From: Thecaphora thlaspeos
Lineage: Eukaryota > Basidiomycota > Ustilaginomycetes > Urocystidales > Glomosporiaceae
Assembly: GCA_900291925.1 (NCBI GenBank)
Contig: UWYS01000016.1
Coordinates: forward strand, 530,083 to 594,082
Direction: 5' to 3'
DNA: 64,000 nt
Part shown: in pieces, positions 36,640-47,983 of the stretch
Numbering within the stretch: the first letter of the stretch is position 1
Layout: each line of letters starts with the position of its first letter
The notes under the pieces: generated by a model
Told to the model about the DNA's origin: nothing
The model's input: the letters and a program-made list of their open reading frames with translations, nothing else
The model's database searches: none
Made by a program: the position numbers and the translations under genes

Positions 36640-38796
36640 ATGACCGACCAGATCAAGGCCACCTTCTCGGCCAAGGCGCTTAAGAACGAGGCCGTTTTTG
36701 TCGCCTTCATCACCGCCGGCTACCCGACAAGAGAGGATACCGTCGATGTCATGCTCGCCCTCGAGGCAGGCGGTGCAGACATCATCGAGCTCGGTGTCCC
36801 CTTCAGCGACCCGCAGGCAGACGGTCCCGCCATCCAGCAGTCCAACCAGGTTGCCCTCGAGCAGGGCGTCGGCTACATCGAGTGCCTCGACTACATCAGG
36901 GAGGCGCGCTCGCGCGGCCTCAAGGCGCCCGTCCTCCTCATGGGCTACTACAACCCCACCCTCGCCTACGGTGAGGCAAAGGCGGTGCGCGACGCCCGGC
37001 TCGCCGGCGCCAACGGCTTCATCATGGTCGACCTACCCCCGGAGGAGGCGGCCGACTTCCGCGGCTTCTGCACAAACGAGAGCATGTCCTTCGTCCCGCT
37101 CATCGCTCCGTCGACCTCGGAGGCGAGGATCAAGCATCTCGCCTCGCTCGCCGACTCGTTCATCTACGTCGTCTCCAAGATGGGCACGACGGGCGCTTCC
37201 GCCACCGTGTCCAGCTCGCTCCCGCAGCTCCTCTCCAAGATCCGCGCCATCACCTCCATCCCGCTCGCCGTCGGCTTCGGCGTCTCGACGCGCGACCACT
37301 TTATCGAGGTGGGCGAGCACGCCGACGGCGTCGTCATCGGAAGCCGCCTCGTCGCCAAGCTCAAAGAGGCCGGCGCGACGACGCCCGAGCGTGTCGAGGC
37401 GGCGCGCGCCTACTGCGAGGAGATCACCGGCAAGAGCGAGGGCGGCATCCGCCGCAAGCAGCCGCTCAACATCAAGGACGCCATCAACCAGCCCGACTCG
37501 ATCCCCATCCCCAAGGTCGACGCCGTCGTCAACGGCGACGCCGCGCCGCCCGTCCCCGGCCTCGATGCGTCCGTCGACGCCCACGGCGTTCTCCGCCCGC
37601 CGCGCTTCGGCAAGTTTGGCGGCCAGTACATCGCCGAGGCGCTCTACGACTGCCACGTCGAGCTGGAAAAGGCCTACATGCACGCGCTCAGCGACCCGAC
37701 CTTCTGGGCCGAGTTTGAGTCGTACTACGAGTACATCGGCCGGCCGAGCGAGCTGTACCCGGCCGAACGCCTGAGCAAGGCGGCGGGCGGCGCCAACATC
37801 TGGTTCAAGCGCGAAGACCTCAACCACACTGGCTCGCACAAGATCAACAACGCCATCGGCCAGGTGCTCCTGGCGCGCCGGCTGGGCAAGACGCGCATCA
37901 TTGCCGAGACGGGCGCGGGCCAGCACGGCGTGGCGACGGCGACGGCGTGCGCCAAGTTCGGGCTCGAGTGCGTCGTCTACATGGGCAGCGAGGACGTGCG
38001 GCGCCAGTCGCTCAACGCGTTCCGGATCAAGATGCTCGGTGCCAAGGTCGTCGCGGTCGAGAGCGGGAGCAAGACGCTCAAGGACGCCGTTAACGAGGCG
38101 AACCGCGACTGGGTGACCAACCTCGCGACGACGCACTACATCATCGGCTCGGCCATCGGGCCGCACCCGTTCCCGTCGATTGTGCGCGACTTCCAGTCGA
38201 TCATCGGCAAGGAGGTCAAGCAGCAGATGATGGAGCGCAAGGGCAAGCTGCCCGACGCCATCGTCGCGTGCGTCGGCGGCGGCTCCAACGCCATCGGCAT
38301 CTTCCACCCGTTCATCGAGGACAAGAGCGTCCGGCTGATCGGCGTCGAGGCGGGAGGCGACGGTATCGATACGGCCCGCCACTCTGCCACGCTCTCCAAG
38401 GGTACGCCCGGCGTGCTGCACGGCGTGCGCACCTACCTGCTGCAGGACCAATTTGGACAGATCACCGAGACGCACTCGATCAGCGCCGGCCTCGACTACC
38501 CTGGCGTCGGACCGGAGCACGCCTACCTCAAGGACTCGGGCAGGGCGGAGTACGTCGTCGCCACCGACGAGGAGGCGCTGCGCGGCTTCAAGATGTGCAC
38601 GCAGCAGGAAGGAATCATCCCCGCCCTCGAGACGAGCCATGCGCTCTGGGCCGCCTTCAACCTCGCCAAGACGATGAAGCCCGACGAGGACATCGTCGTC
38701 AGCCTGAGTGGACGGGGCGACAAGGATGTAGAACAGATCGCCAATGCCATCGCGCACGGTGGATGGGGCGAGAGGCTGGGCTGGAACATTGCCTAA
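36640..38796 (+). CDS. TRP5: Tryptophan synthase, fused alpha and beta domains
   Basis: Single exon of 718 residues. The alpha domain (about residues 1-270) shows [21 protein letters not shown] (catalytic Glu and Asp) and [11 protein letters not shown] linker (about 270-320) leads into the beta domain, with [11 protein letters not shown], the PLP lysine K401 in HTGSHKINN, and the phosphate-binding loop GGGSNAIG near residue 545. The enzyme converts indole-glycerol phosphate and serine to tryptophan. The alpha-beta order in one chain is the normal fungal arrangement. Start at the first ATG, preceded by CCACC. All catalytic residues are present. Neighbours are functionally unrelated. Confidence 0.97.
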   Translation: MTDQIKATFSAKALKNEAVFVAFITAGYPTREDTVDVMLALEAGGADIIELGVPFSDPQADGPAIQQSNQVALEQGVGYIECLDYIREARSRGLKAPVLLMGYYNPTLAYGEAKAVRDARLAGANGFIMVDLPPEEAADFRGFCTNESMSFVPLIAPSTSEARIKHLASLADSFIYVVSKMGTTGASATVSSSLPQLLSKIRAITSIPLAVGFGVSTRDHFIEVGEHADGVVIGSRLVAKLKEAGATTPERVEAARAYCEEITGKSEGGIRRKQPLNIKDAINQPDSIPIPKVDAVVNGDAAPPVPGLDASVDAHGVLRPPRFGKFGGQYIAEALYDCHVELEKAYMHALSDPTFWAEFESYYEYIGRPSELYPAERLSKAAGGANIWFKREDLNHTGSHKINNAIGQVLLARRLGKTRIIAETGAGQHGVATATACAKFGLECVVYMGSEDVRRQSLNAFRIKMLGAKVVAVESGSKTLKDAVNEANRDWVTNLATTHYIIGSAIGPHPFPSIVRDFQSIIGKEVKQQMMERKGKLPDAIVACVGGGSNAIGIFHPFIEDKSVRLIGVEAGGDGIDTARHSATLSKGTPGVLHGVRTYLLQDQFGQITETHSISAGLDYPGVGPEHAYLKDSGRAEYVVATDEEALRGFKMCTQQEGIIPALETSHALWAAFNLAKTMKPDEDIVVSLSGRGDKDVEQIANAIAHGGWGERLGWNIA

Positions 38797-41101
38797 GCTA
38801 AGGGTGCACCCGGCCCTTGCAGACCCTGTGCCCCGACCGACGACGTTCCGCAGCGTGATATTCTCTTATCCTGTCTTCCTTGTAGTTCATTGTGCTTCCA
38901 TCTCGCCATCGTCGCGCACAATTTTCACCACATCTCCATCTCGAACTCGTCCAGACGATCACGGTGCGTGCGCACCTCGTGGCTCCAAAGGTGAGGGGGG
39001 GGGGTGGACAGCTGCAAAGAGGAGGCAGGGTGGAGAGGCCAAGGTGGAGAGGCGAGGGCGGGAGGGACACGGCCGGACGTCGGTCGGTCGGTGGGCGGGT
39101 GGGCGCAGCCGCGCAAAGTCCCCCTGTCTCGCTCGCAGGTCCCCACGCCTATCGTTGAGTACAAATGAATCTGTACATATTTGTTCGACACGTTGCCTAA
39201 GAAGAGGCGTGCGTGGATACAAACTCAAAGGGAGGGAGGCGTGCCGTGTGTACAAAAAAGGGGGAAGGGACCTCCCCTCTGTTGGCGATCGGCCGCATCG
39301 GATCTGAGCCCGATGGAATCGGACCGATCAGGCTGCGGTGAGTCGCCGACTCGCCGTCGGAGCTGCTACCACCAGGCCTAGACCACCTAGGCCTAGGCCT
39401 TACGGGTAGAAGCCTTGCGGGACGCCGACGGCGTCCCAAGAGCATCTCAGAGACCCAAGGCATGCTTGTGGGATTGCTGGGGACCGTCTAATGTACAAAT
39501 AGAGGCTCCTGGGCACCATCGTCGAGCTGGAATCAATCAATCCTTGACATCTATCTTCTACACCCTCTGCCTAAGGTTTTGCTTGTCGGGCTTGGCGTTG
39601 CGCCTCGAAATGATTTTACGCCTCGCCATCGATGTTGTTGTTGTTGTTGTCGATTCATTTTGGATTATTTTATTGCTAGGCTCTGGCACACAGGAAAGCA
39701 GGGAAAGGGGGGAATTGGGGGGGGGGGGGGGGGGGGAAGAAAAAGAAAGAAAAAAAAATCGACTTCAGGGCCCTGCCTCGTATCGCCGCCTGGCCCCAGC
39801 TTCGCTTGCGCGGCTGTGACTGCCCTGGCGCCGCGGTGCTTCGCGCACAGCTGTGCCTCGGGCCTTCCGTGCGTCCGCCCGCCGCGTTGGCAGGGCAGGG
39901 CAGGCGCGCAGGGCCAAGGCGACAAGCAAGGCAAGGGCAGGCAGGCTAGGGCAGGCAGGCTAGGGCAACGGGACCGGTCCGACCAGCACCACCACCACCA
40001 CCATCTCGTCGCAAGTCCGAAGCCGCCCCCACACCATCACTTCCCCGTCCTTACTTCTTCGCCGTATCACCTCCTTCCTACTTCACTCAACGCTTTGCTC
40101 GCTTGCCCACGTCTCGGTCGTACCACACACGCTCGCATCGACGCACGCACGCACCACCGACCCGATCCATATCGACCCAGCCGCTTGACCCGCCAAACGT
40201 ATGCAAAAGGCTCGTGCGCACCACCCCTTGATCAACAGCTTCGACCACCACTACTTACCGACGGCACCACGCTACGCTTGCTAAACTGCGCTAATCGATT
40301 ACCGTTGCACCCCTCTCGCACCCTGATTCGTCTCGCTCCTTCTCGACGCTACGCCACGTTCAGCGTGACGTCCTAGGCTACCTCGCTATCAGACGCCGAA
40401 GGTCTCGGATCCATCCGTCTGTCCCCTCGTCCCCCCATCTAGACGGCATCGCCCTTGCGCATAAAGGTGTCCTCTGACGCCGTTATCTCAGCCAGCTTCT
40501 CCTCTCCCGACCCCCACTCCATCTGAAAGTCTGCCGTCATCGGTTGATCCGATCCTCGGCGCCTCTAGCGAGCCCTCGTCAATCTTTTCCACCATCCACC
40601 GCTCTGGCTCAATCCGGAGCTCTTTGTGTCCCTTATCGCCCGACGCTCGTCTCTCGTCGTTCGCCACTCGGTAGAGCCGGCTCTCTACCTCGACCTGTTG
40701 AGGCCAAAGCACGCGCTAGCGCGGACCTCTGTCTTCTGTTTGTTGCCTGCTCGGTCCCTCTCTCTCTTGCTGCTGTGCTCGGCCCTCTCTCGGCTGGTCA
40801 GGACTTTTCTTGCCTCCCCAACCACCATCCACAATACCGCACTTGCCGATCGTCGGTGCATCGACCGCGACGACGCCGCACTGCACGGCGTCATTGCAGC
40901 CTGTCACCCCCAGCCTACCACTGTCGCACGCGCGCAAACACGCGCGCACCGTCTCCCCTGTGAGGACCCTGCACTAGACGCAATCCGCGCGCAAACAGGC
41001 CAGGCCACCAGCCTCGATCAGCTGGCTGCCACGCTTCAACTCGCCATTTCCCTTTGTTCCCGTATCGCGCGCACACGACGCGCACAGCGCCCCGCTCAAC
41101 C
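38797..41101. other. Long intergenic region, TRP5 to the Ste20-like kinase
   Basis: About 2.3 kb. Features are palindromic CCTAGG/AGGCCT sequence near 39377-39402, a G20 run at 39717-39736 followed by A-rich sequence, and GGGCAGGCAGGCTA-type repeats at about 39890-39965. Pyrimidine-rich sequence up to the kinase start is probably a long leader. No gene is recognised on either strand. Confidence 0.5.
39717..39736 (+). repeat. G20 homopolymer
   Basis: Twenty consecutive G residues, followed by an A-rich stretch. It is one of several long G/C runs in intergenic DNA of this window. Confidence 0.9.
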
Positions 41102-44100
41102 ATGCACCAGTCTCCGCGCAGGTCGGTAATCAAGCACCCGCACAACTTCCAGGGCGCGCAGGTCATGTCCGGGAGCGCAGAGGTCCTCGCCGAGGCCGCC
41201 GGACGCTACGAGGTTGGCTCCAGCTTCGCACGCCCGGACACCGGCAACACGTCATCGTCGTCGGCAGCGGCAGCAAAGTCGTCGCCGACTTCGGCGACAA
41301 CGGCATCAGCAGCAGCAGCAGCAGCAGCAGCGCCGTCGACGCTCGCCAGCACGCCCAACTACTTTCAGGGCATCGATGGGATTGGCAACGGTAGCGGCGA
41401 GCTAGGGACGCTGGGCGCCAGCTTCGACCTCGGCGAGCTCGACCTGATCCCGCAGCGCAGCGCACCGGCGCCTCCCGGCGGCGCCCCTTCGGCCTCGGGC
41501 TCGCGCTCCCAGCTCTACGGACCGCACAGTGGCAGTGGCGCCGCCGCTCCTCCTGGTACGGCTGGCTCCACGTTCGCAAGCCCTGCCGGCTCGCCACCGC
41601 TGGGGACCATGGTACCCTCGTTCTCCGCCAACGGGTCGCAGCAGCAGGCCTCTGCCTCGGTCTTTGCATCACCCTCGCATCGCATGGGTCCGAGCGGCGG
41701 TGGGCCGGCTCGGCCGGGACTGCCCCTGCAGACGTCGCTGCCCTTTAGCACGGGCAGCTTTGCCAGCTCGTCGCCGTCGCAGTCCAACAGCCCGCACTCG
41801 AGCCCCTGGTCGCCCATCAACTCGATGCCTCCGCGTCCGGTCCGCTCCAACACCTCGGCGGCCGACACCCTCCAGACGATGTCCAACATGCCCTCCTCCA
41901 CCGCCGCCGCCTCGTACCCGTTGGCGCCCGCCATGATGCAGCGCTCGCACTCGAGCGTGGGACCGCACCACCACCAGCTGCAGCACCAATACCAGCATCA
42001 GCACCAGCAGCACGCCAACTCGCCCACGCTCAGCAGCCACACGTCGCCGATGCTCGAGAGCGGGCCGTACGACCACTTTCAGTCTCCTGCTGCCGCCGGC
42101 GCCTCGTCTTCGGCCGCCGGTCCAACCTCGGGCGCCTCGTCGGCCTCGCAGAGCGCTTTCCTCCACGCGAGCCGCGACCGTGAGAAGAGCCGCGACGGCA
42201 CCATGATGCCCGGCGGCCGTAACACGTTCAAGAGCGTCTTTGGCGGCTTCGTCAACTCGATGAGCGGTGAGTGTCGCCTGATCGCCCGCTCGCCCGCCTC
42301 TTCTTGCCCCAGTCCGGATGTCCGCCATCGACATCATCCGGCGTCACGCCCGTCTTTCGTCTGCCTCGCCCCATCTCGTTGCGTCGCCGTGCGCAGATGC
42401 GTCGAGCCGTGCCTTGGGAATGGACCTGAGTTGACCCTGTCCTCTCATCTTTCCTTCTGGAACCTACCCCCACCCCACTGCATACAGATGTCTTTTCGAA
42501 CCCAAAGAAGATCGAGATTTCGACTCCCTACGATCCCGTCCACCTGACACACGTCGGCTTCAACTCGGACACGGGCGAATTCACCGTGAGTGCCCGACTT
42601 TGTCCTTCCAGTCCGCCTAGGGCCGCCCGCCCTTTCCGCCTCTGCACGTCGCTGACCCTTCGCCCTCCATCGTCTGTTCCGTTCCGTTCCTCGCTTCTCT
42701 TCCCGTTTCACTGCCACGCAGGGCCTTCCCAAGGAGTGGCAGCAGCTGCTGCAGGAGTCGGGCATTTCGCGGCAGGACCAGGAGGCCAACCCGCAGGCGG
42801 TGATGGACATCGTCGCCTTCTACCAGGACGCCACGCAGCACGACAGCGAGCAGGACGCCGTCTGGCGCAAGATGGGCAGCGCCAAGGGCAACGGCACCGC
42901 GGCCCCGATCGGCGAGTCCAACGGCTGGCCCGACACGGGCAGCGACGAGAGCGGCGGCAGGGGGCCGGGCGTGGTGGGTGCGGGCGGCCAGATCCTGTAC
43001 GAGAAGCCACGCGCCGCACCGTCTCCCCCCGGCGCCGTCTCGGTCAAGAAGTCGTCGCGCCTCCCTTCGCCGCCGGAGAACAGCAGCAGCAGCAGCAGGC
43101 CGGCCGCCGATCACGCGCAGTACAAGCCGAGCCGGCCCGCGCCACCTCCGGGCGCTGCGTCGGCCGCGGACAAGGCGGACCGCTCGCCCTCGCTCAAGGC
43201 GCCGTCGCAGCCGTCGTCGAGCGGTGGAAAGGCGTCGCCGGCGTCTGCGACATGCCAGGCCCCAGCGGCCCCGGCCAAGGCCGCCGTCGCCGGCAGCAGC
43301 AACAGCACCGGGAAGGCGCCGGCCGCGAACATGCCTCGGCGGAGGGAGACGAAGAAGAACGCCATCAAGGACGCCGACGTCATCGCCAAGCTGCAAGCCA
43401 TCTGCACCGACGCCGACCCGACCAAGCTCTACAGAAGCCTGCAAAAGATCGGACAAGGGTGAGTCGTCGGTTCGGGGTGCGGCGCGGTCGGAGACCGTCG
43501 CCGTCGGCTCGAATGCAAACGTACGTGCGCGTTTAGAGGTGACTGACTGACGTGCTTCTTCCGTTCCTCTCATCTCATTCCCCGATTCCTCCTCACTCGC
43601 AGCGCTTCCGGCGGCGTCTTTACGGCATACCAGGTGGGGACGAACCTCTCGGTGGCGATCAAGCAGATGAACCTCGAGCAGCAGCCGAAAAAGGACCTCA
43701 TCATCAACGAGATCCTGGTGATGAAGGAGTCGCAGCACCGCAACATTGTCAACTTCATCGACTCGTTCCTGTGCAAGGGCGACCTGTGGGTGGTGATGGA
43801 GTACATGGAGGGCGGCAGCCTGACGGACGTGGTGACGTGCAACATCATGACCGAGGGCCAGATTGCGGCCGTCAGCCGCGAGGTGCTCGAGGGCCTGCGC
43901 CACCTGCACGAGCACGGCGTCATCCACCGCGACATCAAGTCGGACAACATCCTGCTCAGCCTCACGGGCGACATCAAGTTGACCGACTTTGGCTTCTGCG
44001 CCCAGATCGGCGAGTCGCAGGCGAAGCGGACGACGATGGTGGGGACGCCGTACTGGATGGCGCCGGAGGTGGTGACGCGCAAGGAGTACGGGCCCAAGGT

Positions 44101-44401
44101 TGACATCTGGAGCCTGGGGATCATGTGCATCGAGATGGTCGAGGGCGAGCCGCCTTACCTCAATGAGAATCCGCTGCGCGCCCTCTACCTGATTGCGACC
44201 AACGGGACGCCCAAGATCAACAACCCGGACAACCTCAGCAACACGTTCCGCGACTTCCTCCACACCTGCCTCGACGTCGACGCCGAGCGGAGACCCGACG
44301 CCGTCGGCATGCTTGCCCACCCGTTCCTGAGGCGGAGCGAGAGCCTGCGCACCCTCGCGCCGCTCATCAAGGCGGCGCGGGAGCAGGCCTCCAAGAAGTA
44401 G
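41102..44401 (+). CDS. Ste20/PAK-family protein kinase with CRIB domain
   Basis: Four exons, 41102-42266, 42488-42585, 42722-43458 and 43603-44401, encode 932 residues. All introns have GTGAGT donors and CAG acceptors, with consistent phases 1, 0 and 2. A Ser/His/Gln-rich N-terminus with no visible PH domain is followed by a CRIB motif (about 399-427, [17 protein letters not shown]) split between exons 2 and 3. The kinase domain is complete: GQGASGG, K687 (VAIK), HRD at D777 (HRDIKSDN), DFG at D795, and activation segment [17 protein letters not shown] plus PAK-type kinase without PH is the Ste20 type (smut Smu1) rather than Cla4. It should act downstream of Cdc42/Rac in mating, polarity or filamentation. 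A Pro/Ser-rich linker joins CRIB and kinase. Confidence 0.94.
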
Positions 44402-44813
44402 CGCGGCACCGCGGGCCGCCGGCGGAGGAGAGGATGGACTGCACTCTTAGTCCGACACGCTCCATCTGCCCAACCTCGTCTCGTTGCCCTGTCGCTTCCA
44501 CGCCCAGTATCAACTGCCCCGAGATCCTCACCGCCCTCTTCCTTGCCCTCCCCTTGCCGTGTAGTCACGATCCAGTCACCTTTAACGACCCTCCACGACC
44601 CCCTCTCTCCCTCGCTTCTCCTCGATCCTTTTCCTCTCACGCTCAGAATAGCCATCTATGACATCCACACCTCCGTAGAACCTCTTGCAGATTGTCCCTT
44701 AGAGGAAATGAGATTGGGTCCAGATATACTTTCGAGAACGGAGGAGGAGAAGGAGGGAGAACATGTGGGATCTTGAATAAGATATCGCCTCACTCGGAGC
44801 GGCTGGAGTTGTA

Positions 44814-44837
44814 GGGGGGGGGGGGGGGGGGGGGGGG
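44814..44837 (+). repeat. G24 homopolymer
   Basis: Twenty-four consecutive G residues, the longest such run in the window. Confidence 0.92.
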
Positions 44838-45059
44838 CACATGTAGAACAAGCCCTCTCTAGAATGTTTGGCGGAGGGGAGGAGATCGGAAGCACGTTCA
44901 AACATTATATGCGGTTGGATATCCGGAGCAGCGACGAAGTCGACTGGTGTTGGCTCTGCTCGATGAGGTGAAAGGGGATACGACGCTCTGGAGCGACAAT
45001 CGCGAGCCGTGTCGAATTGCCTGAACAGTCGCGAGCCGCACGTAAAATACAAATCGGCT

Positions 45060-45450
45060 CGTTGTCCCCCAAGGAGCGGCGAATGAGAAATCGGGCTGCC
45101 CCAATTAATCGGAGTAAATGCCATCATCGGCGGACGAAAAGACTGCGAATAAAAATCGGGTTACACGAACAAAACGGGATAAATGCGAGCATCGACGCGT
45201 GAAGAGGCGCGATTACAAATCGGGTATCCCAGACAAATCGGGAAGAATGACCGCATCGGCGCGCGAAAAGACGTGCAGAAAGAAATCGGGTTGCCCTAAA
45301 CAAATCGGGGTAAATGTTCGCATCGGCGCGTAAAAAGACGCGACTTGAAATCGGCCTGTTCCAACAAATCGGAACGAATTTACGCATCGGTACGTGAAAA
45401 GTTGCGGATAAAAATCGGGGTTTCCCAACAAATCGGGTAATTACAAATCG
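45060..45450 (+). repeat. Degenerate tandem repeat of about 65 bases (AATCGGG-rich)
   Basis: Five recognisable units start with CATCGG/CATCGA at 45125, 45190, 45254, 45321 and 45384, a spacing of 63-67 bases. Each carries a GCGTGAAAAG-like word, then AAATCGGG, then a CCAACAAATCGGG-like word. Partial units flank them on both sides. The sequence is visibly poorer in GC than its surroundings and shows no coding frame. Confidence 0.75.
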
Positions 45451-45499
45451 CCACGTTGTCCCAACAAAACCGGAGCCGCAAATACAAAATCGGAAGCCG

Positions 45500-45740
45500 T
45501 AAGTCTTGGCCCCGAGTAAACACGCGACCTGGAGACCTCCGCATCAAGGCGCGTGGACCAGGCAGCCGCGTTTCGCCCGAGTAAACACGATCCTCTAAAT
45601 GCAGGCGCGTCGACCCCATCCGTCTCGCCCGAATAAACACGCGACGGAAGACCTCCAAACGCAGGCGCGTGGCCCTAACGCGATTCGCCCGAGTTGACAC
45701 GCGACACCGACAAGAAACGGAGCCGCAAATACATATTTTC
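45500..45740 (+). repeat. Second tandem repeat, CGCCCGA(A/G)TAAAC units
   Basis: Units centred on CGCCCGAGTAAACACG-like words lie near 45509, 45574, 45626 and 45686 (52-65 bases apart), with GCAGGCGCGT words between them. GGAGCCGCAAATACA-like words flank the block at about 45472 and 45719. One unit is shared with 20012-20029. Confidence 0.65.
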
Positions 45741-47983
45741 GGGGACCCACCACTTTTCTCTAGAATTCGGGACCCGCAAAAACAAAAGAATCGGGTGCCG
45801 CGTCATCCAAGTTCAATCGGAAGCCGTCACCTCCTTTTCGTACCGGAGCCGCACCTACTTTTTCCCAAAGGAATCCAAGTGTCCAGCGAGATGTCTCCGC
45901 CATGCCATATTTGTCCACATCGACGTTTGCGAGCCATCTTTTTTGCTGTTCAATCAGCTACATGCTCGGTGCTCGATTTCGTTGTGGGATGGAGTGAACT
46001 TTCAAGGTCTGCGAAAGGGGACAGCTTACCCTAACACACAGAAGGCATCGTCAAATCGCAACGCGTCACAACGCGGGAAAACTGGCAGGATCAAAACGAA
46101 GGCGGCAATTCCCTACGAAAATCGGACAGAACGCCGCGTTGCGCTTGGACCATGCCAACCCCCCCATTCTGCCTGCCCCACCTGCGGGCTCGCACCAGAG
46201 TCGTTCTTTCGTCAAGAGCAGCGGGGTGGTGCAAGACAAAGCAGCTCCTATGTTGTGCTCGTCTGAGCGTCTGCCTCGAGGAAACCGTTCAGTCCAAAAA
46301 GACTACTCGACGACGACGACGGAGCACGAACAGCAAGGACGAGGCAAGGCAGAAGAGGGTGTTTGATCTCCCGCCTGCTTCCCCAGCCGCCTGAGCTCAT
46401 CCGACCTGCTGGGCACGTCCCCCTGCCCGGCCACGCCTTGCGCTTGTGTGTGTGTGTGTTTTTTTTTTTTCTCCCTCGCTCTCGCTCTCGCTCTCCAAGT
46501 CCCCGAGCGAGCGACGCCTGGCAGCAGGGCAATTTATTCAAGGGCAGAGCCAGGCCGCCCAGCGTACAGTCACACGGCTGCCCCGTCCGTCGTCTGCCCT
46601 AACTTGCCCACACCCGACCGCGCCGCTCCCCTGGCCGACCGACTGACCGACCCGTAGTGTCGTGCCCTGCCTGCCTACGTTTCTTCTTTCGACATCACAT
46701 CCCCTTTCCTCGTTGCACTACACTCACGCCGACGTCCACTCGCCTCCCTCTAGAGTTACACGCGCACGCACCGCATCGCACAGCACAGCACAGCACAGCA
46801 AGCAACTCAGATATACACACCACCATCATCACACACAGCCAGAAACGACCCCCTCCCCCCGCCGTCCTCGCTGCCGCCGCCGCCGCCGCCTCCCTTGTCC
46901 GGTCCTCTACCACCACCACCCATCGCCACACTAGCGAGAACCACCTTGACAGCACCTCCGCCACCCCTTCTTCTTCTCTTTCTCATATCACTCCACCCTC
47001 ATTAGCCTGACTACACCCGTGTATACGCCTCCGCCCACCGCCTACCCCGTCGCTCTCCGCCTCGCAGGTCGCGCCGTCCTTCCATCCTTGGTACGCCGGT
47101 CATCAGCCACTACCTCTGCAACCGTCATCGCAGTGCTTTTCCGTTGCTGTCTCTCTTCGACTCGGCCCATCTGTCGTGACTCACCCTACACCGCATCGAC
47201 AGTCCGCTTACACATCTCTTGCCAGCCTGTCAGCTCGCACGCATTACCCAGTCTCGATCCACCCATCTGTTGCCAACGACAAGGCTTCCCGCGTCCGTTC
47301 GACTTCCGCCATCCACGGCCTGACGAGGACGACGCAGAAGCAGCAGCGCCACCACCGTCCAGGCCAGACTTAGCGCACTTCGGCGTCCCTCCCCTCTCGC
47401 GCTTCGACAACCACTAGCCACCAGCTCGGGCTTCCATGACCTTTGTCATCGGGCCAGCACTCTGCCCCTTCTGAGCTCCCTTTCACGTCATCTCCTCAGC
47501 TCTTTGTCGAGGCCGTCCGAGCTGGTGCCGACGTACACACCGCGGCCTGTCCTTCTGCTACCCAAGGTCCCGAGCTAGAGGTGAGTCCGACGTGCTAGTT
47601 CTTGGTTTGTCCTCTTCACCCGGCCCGCACCTACAGCTGCCACCGCTTCGTAGAGCGGAGGGTCAGCGGGCCTCAACCTGGCGCAAGGCCTCAAGCTTCG
47701 CCATTCCCTCCTGAGAGCTGGCTGGTTGCCACGCTCGCTACCCTCCGCCGACAAACAACACGGACGCTGACTCCTTCGCCGCTTCCCTCTTCCCTCTTCC
47801 GCACACCGACATCCATTATTCACGCTCTGCCCCCTCGCTCAGCAGGTGCCTCCCTTCCAGCATCGCAGACTCGCGCCCTCCTTTGCTGCTGTCTGACAGC
47901 CGGACGGCTTGTAGCTGGACGATCCTCGGCACCTGCTCCTGCCGCCCAATCATAGCGCCGTCCGAAGCGATCCTCTGCTCGGC

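Larger units (their letters stand above)
44402..47983. other. Long intergenic region with repeats, Ste20-like kinase to DYRK kinase
   Basis: About 3.6 kb with no recognised gene. It includes a G24 run at 44814-44837, the degenerate AATCGGG repeat block at about 45030-45850, and CACAG/CAC-rich leader sequence after 46.6 kb. A likely 5'UTR intron for the DYRK gene runs from GTGAGT at 47581 to CAG at 47844, with a CTGAC branch-like site near 47768. Confidence 0.5.
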
